Positions 1 to 11,484 of a stretch of 64,000 nucleotides of DNA are shown one piece after another (position 1 is the stretch's first letter; each line of letters opens with the position of its first letter). Origin of the DNA: Adiantum capillus-veneris (taxonomy: Eukaryota; Streptophyta; Polypodiopsida; Polypodiales; Pteridaceae); the NCBI GenBank assembly GCA_014529385.2, contig CM043970.1, forward strand, positions 43,325,279-43,389,278, written 5' to 3'. Under the pieces are notes generated by a model. That model was given only the letters and a program-made list of their open reading frames with translations, did no database searches and was not told where the DNA came from. The position numbers and the translations under genes are program-made.

Positions 1-1866
1 GGAGAAGGGAATTATGGGGTTCCACCCAGGATCTTTGCTATCCCTATTGGGCACCTGCAACATATCACATGAAAGAACCGAAGTTTGCCACTCCCTATTT
101 ATATGGTCATCATTATCTTCATCGTGACCTTCCACTTGAGTTGCTCGACTTGTCTTGTGCCCTTTCGTACAGAACGGATAGGGAAGTAAAGAATTTTCAC
201 CTTGTTTGCATCCAAGCATGCACTTTATGGTCTTTAGATCACCACCTAAATGACATTCAAAATCAAACTCCCCACGTCCTGGAACCATGAGCTTCTCACC
301 GTTTATTTGAGCTTTAATGACCTCTGTGACCCATGGGATTCTACTGAAAATCCATGCAAGGACTTCATGTGTCTCTTTCGGAACATCAATTGCACCAAGC
401 CACCATATATCCTTCTCTGATTGCACACTAAATGAGGGCTTTGTTGCTTCACTCGAACTGCAAGATTGCTTGGCATAATCTAGGGCTTCATTCATAAGCG
501 TGATGCTCATTCTCTCCAACTTTCTCCCTTTAACAATTACACACTCATCCAGCTTCAGCACGAACACAAGCTTGCCTTCAAGAACTGCCAACAATATAAA
601 GCCTTAGAATGCATTCTATGACACATCATAGAGCATGTAGGCAACTCTAAACTAACCTGCATCACTCAAATTGTAGAAAACAGCCATGGACTGCTGCAAT
701 CGTATCAAGTCCACAAAGATATTGTTGAATTTGGTGTAAACAAACCCTTCGGTCCGCAACACACTGTTAGAAACAACACCGCTTCCCTTCCCGCAGCCCT
801 TCCTTCCTTCTGATTTACTACGGAGCGGATGAAGAGGCATCGTGTCTTCAATATACAAGTAGTCCCCTAATCGGTGAATAACATCTTCATTTGACACCTT
901 CTTGGCAATCGCCACTCTGTGAGGAAGTGGAAATAGGTTTTCCGTGACTCCTCGACTTCTTAATGCATCTTTTAACACTTGATGTATTGCTTGATAGCCC
1001 TTGGTACTAATACCAACAGCATCACAAATATCCTGAACATCTAGATCAGTGACAATATTAGAAAATTCACTAAGAACTCTCTTAGTGATCGCGTCTTTCA
1101 AGTGTTTTGCCTCTGGAGCATCAAGCATCCCAATAAAATCCTCTTTGTTGAAACAAGAACGAAGTAAAGTAGCCCTAGCTGACGCATTCTTGCCACCGCA
1201 CGTTTCTTGGACGAAGTTCCTATTGCCCAAAACAACAATGATGAGCGGTATTAGACTTAAACAACATGAGGGATAGAACATGTTACCTCATAGCTGTCAC
1301 CCTTCATTTTCTTGCACCTCCACGTGGTGCAAGAGTCTGAATTTTGGACAACTCTCGTTTCCTCACCCTACCTCCCATGGCAGTACTCTTCATGTGTGAA
1401 AGAGTATCCTCAAGCTTTTTAATTACAATTTCCTTGGTTGTGATGGTGCTCTTTGCATCCTCAAGCGCACTAGTAGTTGTTTGCATCTGATCTTGAAGAT
1501 TGTGGAAACTCCCATTGAGCAACTGCCAATGACGCAAGTAGATCTAGGACCGCGCAATCTCGTGTTTGTTAAGTCTCTTGCAGTAGCCCAACAAACCTTG
1601 CTCTCCATTTCCAACGTATTGCAACAGTGATGGAATGTTTGTAAAAGATGGATGAACATTGAGAGAAGGATCCTTTGGATACAAGCATCTGTCTGTCCAG
1701 AGATCCACATTCTTCTCCCCTTGAGTGCAGCGTTCGTTGGCTGAAGGTAATGTACCCAAGCATGTTTTCTTTGTCGAAACATAATCTTGAGGTAGGCGTA
1801 GGAAAATCCCTAGAGACCTACCACGTGAAGAGCTTGCTGGGTCATTGGTCACGTCGTCAAGAGGCA
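1..1866 (-). pseudogene. TE1 transposase-like gene, diverged homologue of TE2 gene 1 (cut off by window edge)
   Basis: The reverse strand carries, in order, the same blocks as TE2 gene 1 (31886-34643). An N-terminal block reads VDLWTDRCLYPKDPS and GLLGYCKRL (TE2: IDIWTRGSLYPKNP and GLLGYCKSL). A coiled-coil segment ends in MGGRVRKRELSK (TE2: LGGRIRKKKLHN). A helical block ends in FNNIFVDL. A core follows with FVLKLDEC, WWLGA and LGGDLKTIKCM. I place the start at the ATG at 1864-1866, though the frame is open to 2071. Likely introns lie near 1284-1222 and 655-588. The frame is broken by TAG at 1544-1546 and TGA at about 1304. No known superfamily is recognised. The acidic residues in LKLDEC and GGDLK could be catalytic, which is inference. 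The remaining 3' part lies outside the window. Confidence 0.7.
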
Positions 1867-2071
1867 TTGTAGGATGGAGAGATGGAGCTTGAAGGATGGA
1901 GAGATAGAGCTTGTAGGATGGAGAGATGGAGCTTGAAGGATGGAGAGATGGGTGTGTAGGTGCAGCAGCAGGTGCAGGTGCAAGGGGGATGGGTGTAGGC
2001 GAGCAGCTTAGATTAGGAGGGAAAGTTTTCAATTTTGGGGGGAATTTCCTAAAAGTTTTGGAGGGAGTCAA

Positions 2072-2469
2072 AAATTGTTGAATTATGAGTAATTTAACTT
2101 AAAAATAATTTTTTTATTATGTGTATATGTTGGGGGTACTTTTTAGGGGGGAATAGAGTTTTTTGAAAGTTTTTGAAAAAAGTCATTTTTTTGACCTCTT
2201 TGACCCACGGATTTGCTTAAGTGGCATGGGAGAGTTAAGAGGCCACTTACAAGTTGGCCAAAAAGCTAGAGAGAGAAGACCCCCTACTTTTCAAATGGTT
2301 TACCCCCCCCCTTCTCTACTTTTTAAATGGTTACCCCCCCTTCCCCCTACCTTTTTAGGGGTCAAAGATGGAGGAGACCCTACAAAAATAGCCCCATTCA
2401 AAGCCTTTGTCCCCCTTAATCTTGGCGGGCTTCCTTTAAATTAGGGATTCTTACAAGGCCCATGGAGAG
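2072..2469. other. Non-coding junction between TE1 and the gypsy element
   Basis: This stretch has no supported gene. It is AT-rich up to about 2150. At about 2279-2400 it holds C-rich tracts built from an imperfect repeat of roughly 35 bp (ctact-ttt-aaatggtt followed by a run of C). The gypsy coding frame opens at about 2479, upstream of its first ATG at 2559, so the 5' truncation point of that element lies near 2470. Confidence 0.5.
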
Positions 2470-2558
2470 TCCATTTTTTTCCCAATGGCCAACGTATTCT
2501 CCCAGAGGAAGTAGAAGGAGCAACAGGTCCAGGAGCATCAGCATATTTTCCTGAGGAA

Positions 2559-5315
2559 ATGCCGAGAGTTGCCTACACCCCAATCAAGTCAAAAAATCCA
2601 TTTTCAGATGAGTATGACACTACCTCACATTCCACCAGACCGCAAGCATTCAACAACCAAGACCAACCAGCAAACCAGCCATCATTGCAGGCATGGCTTC
2701 GACAGAGTGCAACAATGGAACCAGACCGAAACCAAGATGGTTATCAAGCCGCACAAGGGCTCAGGGATTTGCAAGAACCACCACACTATTCAAGGTATCA
2801 AGCAGAGAGTAAGCCAAAGACACAAGGGTCGACCGAGCCAGGAGAACCACCCATGGAACGAGTTCGAAGAGAAGAACCACCTCCAGCGAGAACCGTTAGA
2901 AATTATGGCTTAGGAGCACCGTTGGGAGAGGAACCAGTCTATTACAGAAGGCATGAGGAGGTTTATCGACTTGGACGGGGTGATCCAATGATAAGGTTTG
3001 TAGACCAGCGCAGAATTAGACCTTCTCAAGTGCAAAAATGGGTAAACAAGAAATACACAGGAAACAGAGACCCAAGAGATCATGTAGCAGCCTTTGTGCA
3101 TGTAATTAGAGCCGAAGAGGTGTTAGATTTTCCTACCCAATTTGCAGGGTTTGGACTAACCCTAGAGGATGATGCTGCAACTTGGTTTGACTCTGTGGAG
3201 AGTAGAGACTTTGAGTCGATGGAGGAAGTGTTTGATGAGTTTATTGAGGAATTCTCTCAAAGGGGAATAGCTCATAATACCGTCTCACAAATCCATAAAT
3301 TCAAACAAAAAGATGGAGAATATGTACGGAAGGCAGCCCTAAGACTAAAAAGATATGTTAAGTTCTGTCCTGTTGAAGAACTGCCAACTCAGTCCAGACT
3401 TATGCTGATATTCATCCAAGGACTAAGGAATCCAGATCTCCAAAAAGACTTACATATGAAGAGGATTACGACGTTGAATGAGTTGACCAAGGAGGCTCTG
3501 TACCTTGTGGACAATTGTGCGGTCTACAAAGAAGGGGAGTTCAAGGACCTTGATGACGATTCATCTTCACAGCAAAGTGGGAGCAAGTCTTCCAAAATAT
3601 CACTGAAAGGCGAAATAGCGGTAAACCAGGAGCAGCTCGTAGAGGAAGTGCTAAAAAAGATCAACTTGTACACCAAACCCCAAGCTAAACAGCCCAAGTG
3701 GTGTGCTATTGAACAAAAATGGACAAACCATGGGACCGAGGAATGTTATTATAACAAGGGATATGTGAGGGAGAGACCTTACACTCCCCAAGCTCCAGTA
3801 GCTTCCCCTCAAGTTCCACCGATGCCCAGATATCAAGCAGGCAACTTACCAGGACCTGTAGGTGTAGAAATACCACAACCGGTGTTGGGGCAACAACCAC
3901 CCCTACCAGGTTTACGACCAGTTGGTATAAGATACACACCAACGGTAACTGAATCAGAAGAAAAGGCTTTGGTGCCTATGCATGCATATTATGAAGATCC
4001 CAATGGATATGCGGCAAACCCTATCTATTATCCACTAGAAGAACCCTCGACACCAGAACCATGGAGCATGATAGGGAATCAAGGACCACCAACTGCTACA
4101 CAGGCTGCAGGAGAAGGAAGATATAGCTTAGATGAACGAACATTGTTGTTCGTAGCCAATGGAGGCATGGGCGGACAGAGACAGGCTTACTAGAAAAGAG
4201 GGGCTCAAGGAGCGCCTCAACAACCCAAGGGACCCTGTTACAAGTGTGGCGGAGACCATTGGCTGAGAGACTGTCCTCATGATGAAATCATTAGAGTCAA
4301 TGCGTATTGCCCAGAATGTGGAATTACTCATTTGATTCTCGATTGCCCTAAAAACCCGAGCAAAGGAGCAAAAACCACCTTGAACATGTTAGAAACAGTA
4401 CCTTCCAGTGGAGGATCGAAAAATGAAACAATCATACCTATTCAGGCGGTAACACGAGCCCAAGCCCAAAGAAGGACGAACGAACCCATAGTTGAAGAAC
4501 CAAAAACCGATGCCCAAAGTTCAAAAACGAAAAATCAGAGAAGCACTTGGAAAGCTAGAAAGGCGCGTAGGAAAGCCAGGAAAGAACGAGAGCAAACAGC
4601 CCTATCCGATGAGTTGAAACATACAAAGAACATATTGGAGCGGTTAGAGGATCTAGCTAGCTTAAGCTCACACACCACAGCAGCCATAGCACCCAAGGAA
4701 ATAGCAGAGCCCAAAAGTGCAGGATCAGGAGGATCTGTACTAGCAGACAAGGTAAACGAGCAGTTGGATGCACCTCTAAAAGCTTATGAAGCTCGACTTA
4801 AAAAGAACCAAACCCAAGAGCAAAGGTGGATGACTTATCCATATGCAGAAATAGAAAAACAGAGGTTGGATATGTGTAAAAAGATGATCAAGACAGCTCA
4901 ATCATTGATGGAAGACCCGTTGGGTAAACTGAAAAATTGTCATGACACACCAGCTCCAACCCCTATCCAACCAACATTAGAGAAACATGAAGAAACAAAG
5001 GAAAGACTCACTAATGATTATGAGTCCAGAGGAGAGCCTATCATAGTGCCAAATACCACCGATGGGGCAAGTAACGAGGTCCATCCTAAAATATTGGCAG
5101 AAATGGAAAAGGACGGTAACGGTCTAGATGATCTGTGGAAGCAAATCCGAGAGGCCAACGAGGCTAATAGGATGAGTAACCACATGAATAGCACGAGAAA
5201 AGAAAAGAACGTGATCTTACCTCCTATTGAAGAATTTGAGGCAAAAGCACAAATGATCTTTGAGATACGTTCACAAGGGGGAGACCAAGGATTTATTAGT
5301 TCGGGGCACAGTTAA
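2559..5315 (+). CDS. gag: Gag polyprotein with two zinc motifs, interrupted by an in-frame TAG
   Basis: This is a capsid/nucleocapsid precursor. The retrotransposon Gag core spans about residues 155-310 (FAGFGLTLEDDAATWFDSVE, then FIEEFSQRG). A proline-rich part follows. A zinc knuckle CYKCGGDHWLRDC (CX2CX4HX4C) lies at about 4231-4275, followed by a second Cys/His cluster CPECGITHLILDC. The frame is stopped by TAG at 4191-4193, immediately before the knuckle, and then stays open to 5313. The nucleocapsid would be made only by readthrough, or the TAG is a CAG-to-TAG mutation. The open frame extends upstream of the ATG to about 2479, so the true N-terminus is missing. The last 300 residues are charged and helical. 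Pol follows in a different frame. Confidence 0.85.
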
Positions 5316-5415
5316 CCAGACTCTTTGAGAACTTTACCCTCTTACCTGGGAGAATATGAAGCTAAGTCGGAATTAAGTTAGAGCAATCCCATCTCAAAGA
5401 CTTTCTAAGAACAAA

Positions 5416-6120
5416 GTGATGGATTCACAAGGATTGATTGAGCTGTTATCCACCCCGGTGGCATGCACAATCACGTTAGTAAAACTCCTAAGGTTAAGGC
5501 CAAACATGTGGACCACAATAGGAAAATGCCTAGAAAACTTTGGAGTGAAAGACCCCACCTTGAAACTCCAAGAAGGAATCAGGGAGTTGGACAGACCTAA
5601 CCTAAACACTAGACCAGTACCATTGAATAAGGTTGGAGAATATTGCGAGAGAGAAGACGAAAATACGACGCTGCCGGTAGAATTCCAAGGAGTAGTTTCA
5701 AAAGCTATTCTTGACAGTGGAGCGGGATTTGCTATCGCCACCAAGGAAATCTGGAAAAAATGGGGAAAACCAGCTCTGAGGGCTACCAGAATGAAACTGA
5801 AGTTTGCAAATGGGTTCATGGAGAAGCCTCTTGGACTCTTAGAAAAAGTAATTGTCACTTCGTGCGGAATCGCGTATGAGCATACATTTGCAATAGTCGA
5901 TTTCGACAAAAAGAACAATTATGAGATAATCTTGGGACAACCATTCATGCGACAACTGAAGATGGTCCAAGATTGGGGTTATGACCACATATACCTCAGA
6001 CATGGTGAGACAACAACTAAAATACACCTGAAAGACCATAGTTACAAAGATTTAAACCAAATACCAGTGGAAGAGTTTGATTCGGCTACGGTAGCAGGAT
6101 CGGAACTACCAGCATGGTAA
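5416..6120 (+). CDS. Retropepsin-type aspartic protease of the gypsy element
   Basis: The protein has the catalytic AILDSGAGFAIAT motif (about residues 96-108) and the downstream flap and hydrophobic strand YEIILGQPFMR, which together define a retroviral-type aspartic protease that cleaves Gag-Pol. It lies in frame 1, whereas Gag is in frame 3, so expression needs a frameshift or a separate start. The same frame continues past the TAA at 6118-6120 into the next ORF. It precedes RT as in other Ty3/gypsy pols. Confidence 0.85.
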   Translation: MMDSQGLIELLSTPVACTITLVKLLRLRPNMWTTIGKCLENFGVKDPTLKLQEGIRELDRPNLNTRPVPLNKVGEYCEREDENTTLPVEFQGVVSKAILDSGAGFAIATKEIWKKWGKPALRATRMKLKFANGFMEKPLGLLEKVIVTSCGIAYEHTFAIVDFDKKNNYEIILGQPFMRQLKMVQDWGYDHIYLRHGETTTKIHLKDHSYKDLNQIPVEEFDSATVAGSELPAW

Positions 6121-6141
6121 GGGCAACCAAAAGAGCTATGG

Positions 6142-6771
6142 ATGTGCAGAGCTTCACATTGTGGAAGCTTAAGAAAAGAGAAATGCGTCTTAGAAAGAGT
6201 AATTCAGGACAAGGAGTATATTCTGGAACCTTTCCCTAAAGATGCCTTGGAACCTCTAGAATGGGAACACATACTGGAAACATTGGATGTTTGTACCATT
6301 ACCGACAGTCCAACAACAAAAGTTTGCGATAAGGATGGCTACGATGTGCTACCCTATTACATGGTAAGCGTTGTACCAGAAAAAGAGACGGTAGAACCTC
6401 CAGAACAAGAAGAGTTCTACAACTCCTCTGAACAATTGGAAGTAAATGAAGATGCACATAATGAGTGTTCAGACACCTCAAGTGAGCGTGGAAATGAAGC
6501 CGAGAATATCAAGTTTTATGATTTTGCTAATCAACACCCTAGACGCCAAGAACGCTATAGGAGAAAAAGAGCAGGAAAGAAAGTGAGAGAGAACCTGATG
6601 CCCAGGATAAAAGGTAAAACTCACTATTTGATGCTTGTAAAAGCAGAGGATTGTGTACAAGATCAAATATCAGGAAAATTCTTAGAAAATCGAAAAGAAA
6701 GAACGCAAGAAGAAATAAAACAGGTAAGAAAAGCTAAAACCGAAACAAAATCACAAAAATCTGAAAAATAA
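6142..6771 (+). CDS. Charged linker ORF between protease and RT
   Basis: This 209-residue ORF is in the same frame as the protease and is separated from it only by a TAA. It begins with an acidic region rich in Glu, Pro and Asp, and ends in a very basic tail (RRQERYRRKRAGKKVR, then KTETKSQKSEK). I recognise no catalytic motif. It is probably the spacer of the Pol polyprotein between protease and reverse transcriptase. Downstream, at about 6770-7020, the frame is broken by a TAG, a TGA and apparent frameshifts before RT resumes. Confidence 0.5.
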   Translation: MCRASHCGSLRKEKCVLERVIQDKEYILEPFPKDALEPLEWEHILETLDVCTITDSPTTKVCDKDGYDVLPYYMVSVVPEKETVEPPEQEEFYNSSEQLEVNEDAHNECSDTSSERGNEAENIKFYDFANQHPRRQERYRRKRAGKKVRENLMPRIKGKTHYLMLVKAEDCVQDQISGKFLENRKERTQEEIKQVRKAKTETKSQKSEK

Positions 6772-7020
6772 AAAAAAGAAGCAACAAAAGACCAAGAGTG
6801 GACCAATTTGGAGCGTAAATAGAAATACCAAGATATGAAACGGTATGGATTTGAGAGAGATATGGACTACTGAAGAAGATAGTGATGGTAAAGGGGAGTC
6901 AGAAAAGGGCAACATGAACATACCAGCACACTATCGGAAATTTACTATCCAAGACAGAAAAATCATCACGACACCACCAATCAGGGAGAGACCAACCAAG
7001 AATCTTACGATGGGCCTGAA

Positions 7021-8817
7021 AATGCAAAAAGAATAGACCTCGCAGAACCAGGTGAAAAGCCTCAGCCGGTCTATATAGCTAACAATTTAGAGCCTGAGGA
7101 GGAAGTGCATCTAACACAACTTCTCACGAAGTATAAAGATGTGTTCGCTTGGTCCTATAAAGACCTCAAAGGAATTGATCCATTGATATGCCAACATACA
7201 ATTCCTTTGAAATCGGATGCAAAACCTAGCAAACAACATCCTTATACATATAATGACACATTTGCTAAATGAATCAAGGAAGAGATTGATAAACTGATGG
7301 AAGCGGAATTCATCTATGAGATTGAACATACAGATTGGGTGTCACCCATTGTGGTAGTTCCCAAAAAGAATGGAAAATTGATGGTGTGTGTAAACCTCAA
7401 GAAGGTGAATGCAGCAACCATAATGGATAATTATCCCTTGCCAATCATAGAACATGTACTGGAGCGAGTGGCCACGAAACGGGCTTATTCCTTTCTAGAT
7501 GGGTTTTCAGGATACAACCAACTGGCAATAGCAAGGGAGGATCAACACAAAACAGAGTTTTCCACAGAATGGGGGATTTATGCATATCGAGTTATGCCAT
7601 TTGGCTTAACAAATGCACCAGCCACTTTCCAGAGGTTAATGACTCACGCTTTCAAGGAATACCTAAGAATATTCTTAGAAATTTACATGGATGACCTGTG
7701 TGTACACTCTCTTCTGCGAGAGGAACATATTGACCATTTGCAAAAGGTCTTTGAAAAGTGTAGAACATATCGAATCTGTCTAAACCCGGAAAAGTGTGTA
7801 TTTATGGTTAAGCAAGGACGAATCTTAGGACACATTGTCTCAAGAAACGGCATAACCACAGACCTAGACAAAGTCAAAGTCATTGTAGACCTGCCCAGGC
7901 CTACTAATGCAAAACAAGTGAAATCCTTCATGGGGCACTGCGGATATTATCGAAGATTCATATACATGTATGCGGCTATCGCACAACCTCTGTATCGTTT
8001 CCTAGTCAATTTCAAATGGACCAAGGAGAGTGAGACCTCATTCCAAAAGCTAAAGGAAAACCTTATATTAGCACCTGTACTAAAGGCACCAAATTGGGAA
8101 AAGATATTCCATGTGCACATTGATGCTTCAGCATATGCCATTGCAACCACTGAGCGGGAAGGGTTAGGAATGATTTATCCTGTAAAGAAATTTTGGCATT
8201 ATTTGCTTGCAAACAAATTTGTGTTCTTCACGGATCATCAAGATCTTTTGTACCTAGTAAATAAACCTTGCAATACAGGGAGAATCGTACGCTGGTTTAT
8301 TATATTGCTAGAATTTGACTTCACAGTGGTGGTCAAAAAGGATAAAACCCATCTGCGAGCAGATCATCTTTCAAGGATACAGAACGGGGAAGCTCCTGAA
8401 GGAATAGATGATGACATACCAGATGCTTATCTTTTCAACATTGAAATGGTACCCAAATGGTCTCAAAAAATTGTTAGCATTCTTTCCTTCGGAAGTGAGT
8501 TTGATAATATGGAATGCAGATCCAAACAACAAACAATTCGACAAACAAAACACTTCCAGTTGATAGCAGGACGGCTGTATCATCTTGAATCTGACCAAAT
8601 CCTAGGATTATGTATAAATCCGGAAGAATTCGAGTGCTACCTTGAAGAGGCACATGTCCAGGGTTGTGCATTTCATTGTTCAACAGTTAAAACACACCAG
8701 AGACTAAAACAGTTAGGGGTTTATTGGCCAACTATGTATGTGGATACACATTCTTATGTTACCAATTGTACAGTATGTAGTGCCAAACAACCAGTGGATC
8801 ACACAACTTTGTTTTAG
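7021..8817 (+). CDS. pol: Reverse transcriptase-RNase H with first integrase-type zinc module
   Basis: RT synthesises element cDNA. Visible motifs are TDWVSPIVVVPKKNGK, the MPFGLTNAPATFQRLM block and the catalytic EIYMDDLCVHS. The RNase H domain follows (VHIDASAYAIA, then FFTDHQDLLYLV), ending in the conserved HLRADHLSRI. A first integrase-type HHCC-like module comes after it (YWPTMYVDTHSYVTNCTVC). A TGA at 7270-7272 lies just before IKEEIDKLMEAEFI, so the ORF is broken upstream of RT. The open part runs from 7297 to TAG at 8815-8817, which sits where the frame would read glutamine before VNIAPAW. The gene is non-functional as read. Confidence 0.9.
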
Positions 8818-9187
8818 GTGAACATAGCACCTGCATGGAGTCAATATATCATTGACTTCTTAACCACTAGGACGTTCCCTGAGAACATTACAAGATCACG
8901 GGAAAAAGCTATAGAGCTGGAAGCTCGTGACTTTTAGTTAATTGGGAACCAATTCTATAAGTGGGGAAAGGACAATCAACTTAGAATCTGTGCAAGTGAA
9001 AGCGAATACCTGTTGATTCTAGAACATGCACATAGCGGAATAAGTGGAGGCGGGTGATAAGACGACAAAAATTATCTTAACCGCAGGAATTTGGTGGCCT
9101 ACATTGCACATGGATGCCGACGAGTTTGTAAAGCATTGTGATGTGTGTCAACGCACCAAGATACCAATAAAAAGAGATGAGATGCCA
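8818..9187 (+). pseudogene. Second integrase N-terminal zinc module (HHCC), broken
   Basis: After the TAG at 8815 the same frame continues with VNIAPAWSQYIIDFLTTR and then LIGNQFYKWGKDNQLRIC, interrupted by TAG at about 8937. It then gives HAHSGISGG and, after a frameshift near 9055, ILTAGIWWPTLHMDADEF followed by KHCDVCQRTK. This is a normal gypsy integrase zinc-binding domain, and it follows a similar module at about 8640-8800, so the module is duplicated. The coding frame is then cut at EMPL by the element at 9192-10472 and resumes at 10477. Confidence 0.75.
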
Positions 9188-9191
9188 TTAA

Positions 9192-10472
9192 CACTAGGTT
9201 GGTAATTGGACACTTTTATGTCCCGGGACACTTTTATGTCCTGTTAAGTGACCATTTTCCTTGAATTATGTCAAGAGTTTCAAAATGGATTTTGAGGTGC
9301 AATCTATCTAGAAAGTTGTCTCATGAGCTGAAAAAAAGACATTTTTTTGGAATATCAATTCCATCTTTAACATTGTCCTTGCACAACATTTCATAACCTA
9401 AACTGTGTGAAAAAACGGGTCCTGTTTTTGGCTTTTTTAAACTTTTTACAACTATACCACTCTAGAATTCATGTTTGTGAGGTCTATAATGCTAGAGAAC
9501 TATCTTTAGTAGTCCTCAACATGTCCTGATGCTTCTAGGGAGAAATAAATATTAAAGTTGTAAGTTATAACCAAATTACAAAAATTGTCATATCCTGTTT
9601 TTTAGCCAATTTTAGCTCTTCTATGATTTTTTTGGTGGATTTCATGATATCCAAATGCATTTTTGATTTTCTATGTTGCATATTGTAACAAAAAGCTAAC
9701 ATTCCTTGAGTTTTGGGGCACCTAATACCCTATTTTGCATAGTACACAACGATGGTTGATTTTTTCAATTGTAGAAGAAAACGAAACATTCTAGTATATC
9801 AAGTATAGCTTTTTCAATATTGTTAGTTTCTTGTGACAACTACATGCATTTTGTAGGTAGTAACCATATCTAATCATAAGGATCAAATTTGTCTAGATAT
9901 TGAATAGTTTCTATGGGATTCTACAACTCATAATGTTGAAACCAGTTTTTTCATGTTTGCTGTATTAAACACGTCATCTTTGTCCCCAAGATTCCCCTTG
10001 GTAAGAGATGTATTATTCTTTTGACATGCTCCATGGCTCCTTATGAACATAAAAGACAATAGGGAACTAAGAAAACATGCATATATGATTTGTATTGAGC
10101 GTGGCTATAGAAACTTTGATGATATGTTTGCAGAATGGTTAAAATTCAAATTTTTTGTACCTATTTATTTTGGAAAAACAAAAAATAGTGAGTGAGAAGC
10201 AATCATATGTTCTGATCACCAACCCATTGAAGTTAACTAGGTAAGAAATGATTGTTTTGATGAAAATGCACTGGTCCATGAACTTTGGAGGCTTGGTGTG
10301 CCCAAAAGATAAGAAATATTACAAGTTTCTTATTTTTTCCATGTGTAGTAGGCCTTGAACTATAACCTCATGAAAGGATTTTACAAAATGAGTGGATCTA
10401 CTATGGTTTTGGAGGTTTTTTTCAAAACCCTGAAAGGACACTTTTATGTCCTGTTAGGTTACCAACCTAGTG
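9192..10472. mobile_element. 1.28-kb non-autonomous TIR element with TTAA target duplication
   Basis: The ends are perfect 14-bp inverted repeats, CACTAGGTTGGTAA at 9192-9205 and its complement at 10459-10472. Each side is flanked by TTAA (9188-9191 and 10473-10476). Removing the element and one TTAA restores the integrase frame exactly (EMPL joined to RPMMGERAFAKWGIDFVGP), which proves a clean insertion. Subterminal GGACACTTTTATGTCC occurs twice at the left and once at the right. There is no ORF of note. TTAA duplication is typical of piggyBac. A TA duplication with termini ACACTAGG fits equally well and would suggest Tc1/mariner. Confidence 0.85.
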
Positions 10473-10476
10473 TTAA

Positions 10477-11484
10477 GGCCAATGATGGGGGAAAGGGCAT
10501 TTGCAAAATGGGGCATTGATTTTGTGGGACCTATATCACCCCCTACATATCGCACCCATACCCAATATATCATTGTGGCTACGGACTATCTCACAAAATG
10601 GGTCGAAGCCAAAGCAACACAAAAAGCTGATGCACGCATCACGACACAATTTTTGTATGAGAATGTTTTTGGACCCACTTTCGCAATGAAGTCATTGAAT
10701 ATCTGCTAGAGGAATTCATGGTCATACATAGGAAATCAACACCATACCATCCATAGGCCAATGGGCAAGATGAGGCCACAAATAAAACACTATGCACGGT
10801 TCTCATTAAAATAGTGTCAGAATCAAGAACAGATTGGGATCAGCAACTACACTCAACACTATGGGCATACAGGGTAGCTTACAAAACATCAATAGGAACA
10901 ACACCATACAACATGGTGTTTGGCCTAAATGCTATACTACCCATAGAGTTTTTAATCCCAACTCTACGAGTAGCAACAAGCTTGGAATGGACAGGGCATG
11001 AGCTCTCTTCAAGAATTGATGATCTTGAAAAGCTAGATGAACTCCGCTTGCGAGCTGCCGCTTCAATCTATGCTAAAAAGAGAAGACAAAAGGAATTTTT
11101 TGACAAACATGTGCGTACCAAAGAGTTCAAAACATGTGATTACGTACTTGTTTATACCTTGAAGCAACATGCCAAGAAACTTCAAAAGCGAGGGATGGGA
11201 CCATTTGTGATTAGTGATCTATCACAAAGTGGAGTTGTCAAGCTTGCTACATTAGCAGGTCAAGAAATACCAAACTGGATTAGTGCGTGTCGACTGATGA
11301 GATATCATATACCACTCACACAGGAGATGCTCCAACAAATTCATAAAGGAAAGCAAAGAATGAAGGAAAAAGAAAGAGTATGGGAGGAAGCTCAAGCTGA
11401 AGCACAAGAACGCATTGCAAAAAGATGGTTTCTGCGACAACGACAAAAAAGTAGACCACCATTGAGAATCAATGCCATTCGACA
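10477..11484 (+). pseudogene. Integrase catalytic core and C-terminus, missing the second catalytic Asp
   Basis: The first catalytic Asp is in KWGIDFVGP. The core continues through ATDYLTKWVEAKAT, then jumps from ENVFGP to HFRNEVIEYLLEEF in another frame. The segment that should hold the second Asp (the DRGTHF-type motif) is deleted. The third region reads STPYHP, TAG (at about 10757, where Gln is expected), then ANGQDEATNK with the Glu. The rest (10814 on) is a clean frame with LWAYRVAYKTSIGTTPYNMVFG and a chromatin/DNA-binding C-terminus (KRGMGPFVISDL). Integration activity is not possible as read. Confidence 0.85.

Noticed and set aside
69-290. Plus-strand ORF of 73 codons
   Set aside because: It is antisense to the TE1 transposase-like frame, which has matching blocks in TE2.
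9192-10472. CACTA (En/Spm) element, because the ends read CACTA and TAGTG
   Set aside because: CACTA elements make 3-bp duplications. Here the flanks give TTAA (or TA), and the reconstructed protein frame rules out a 3-bp direct duplication.
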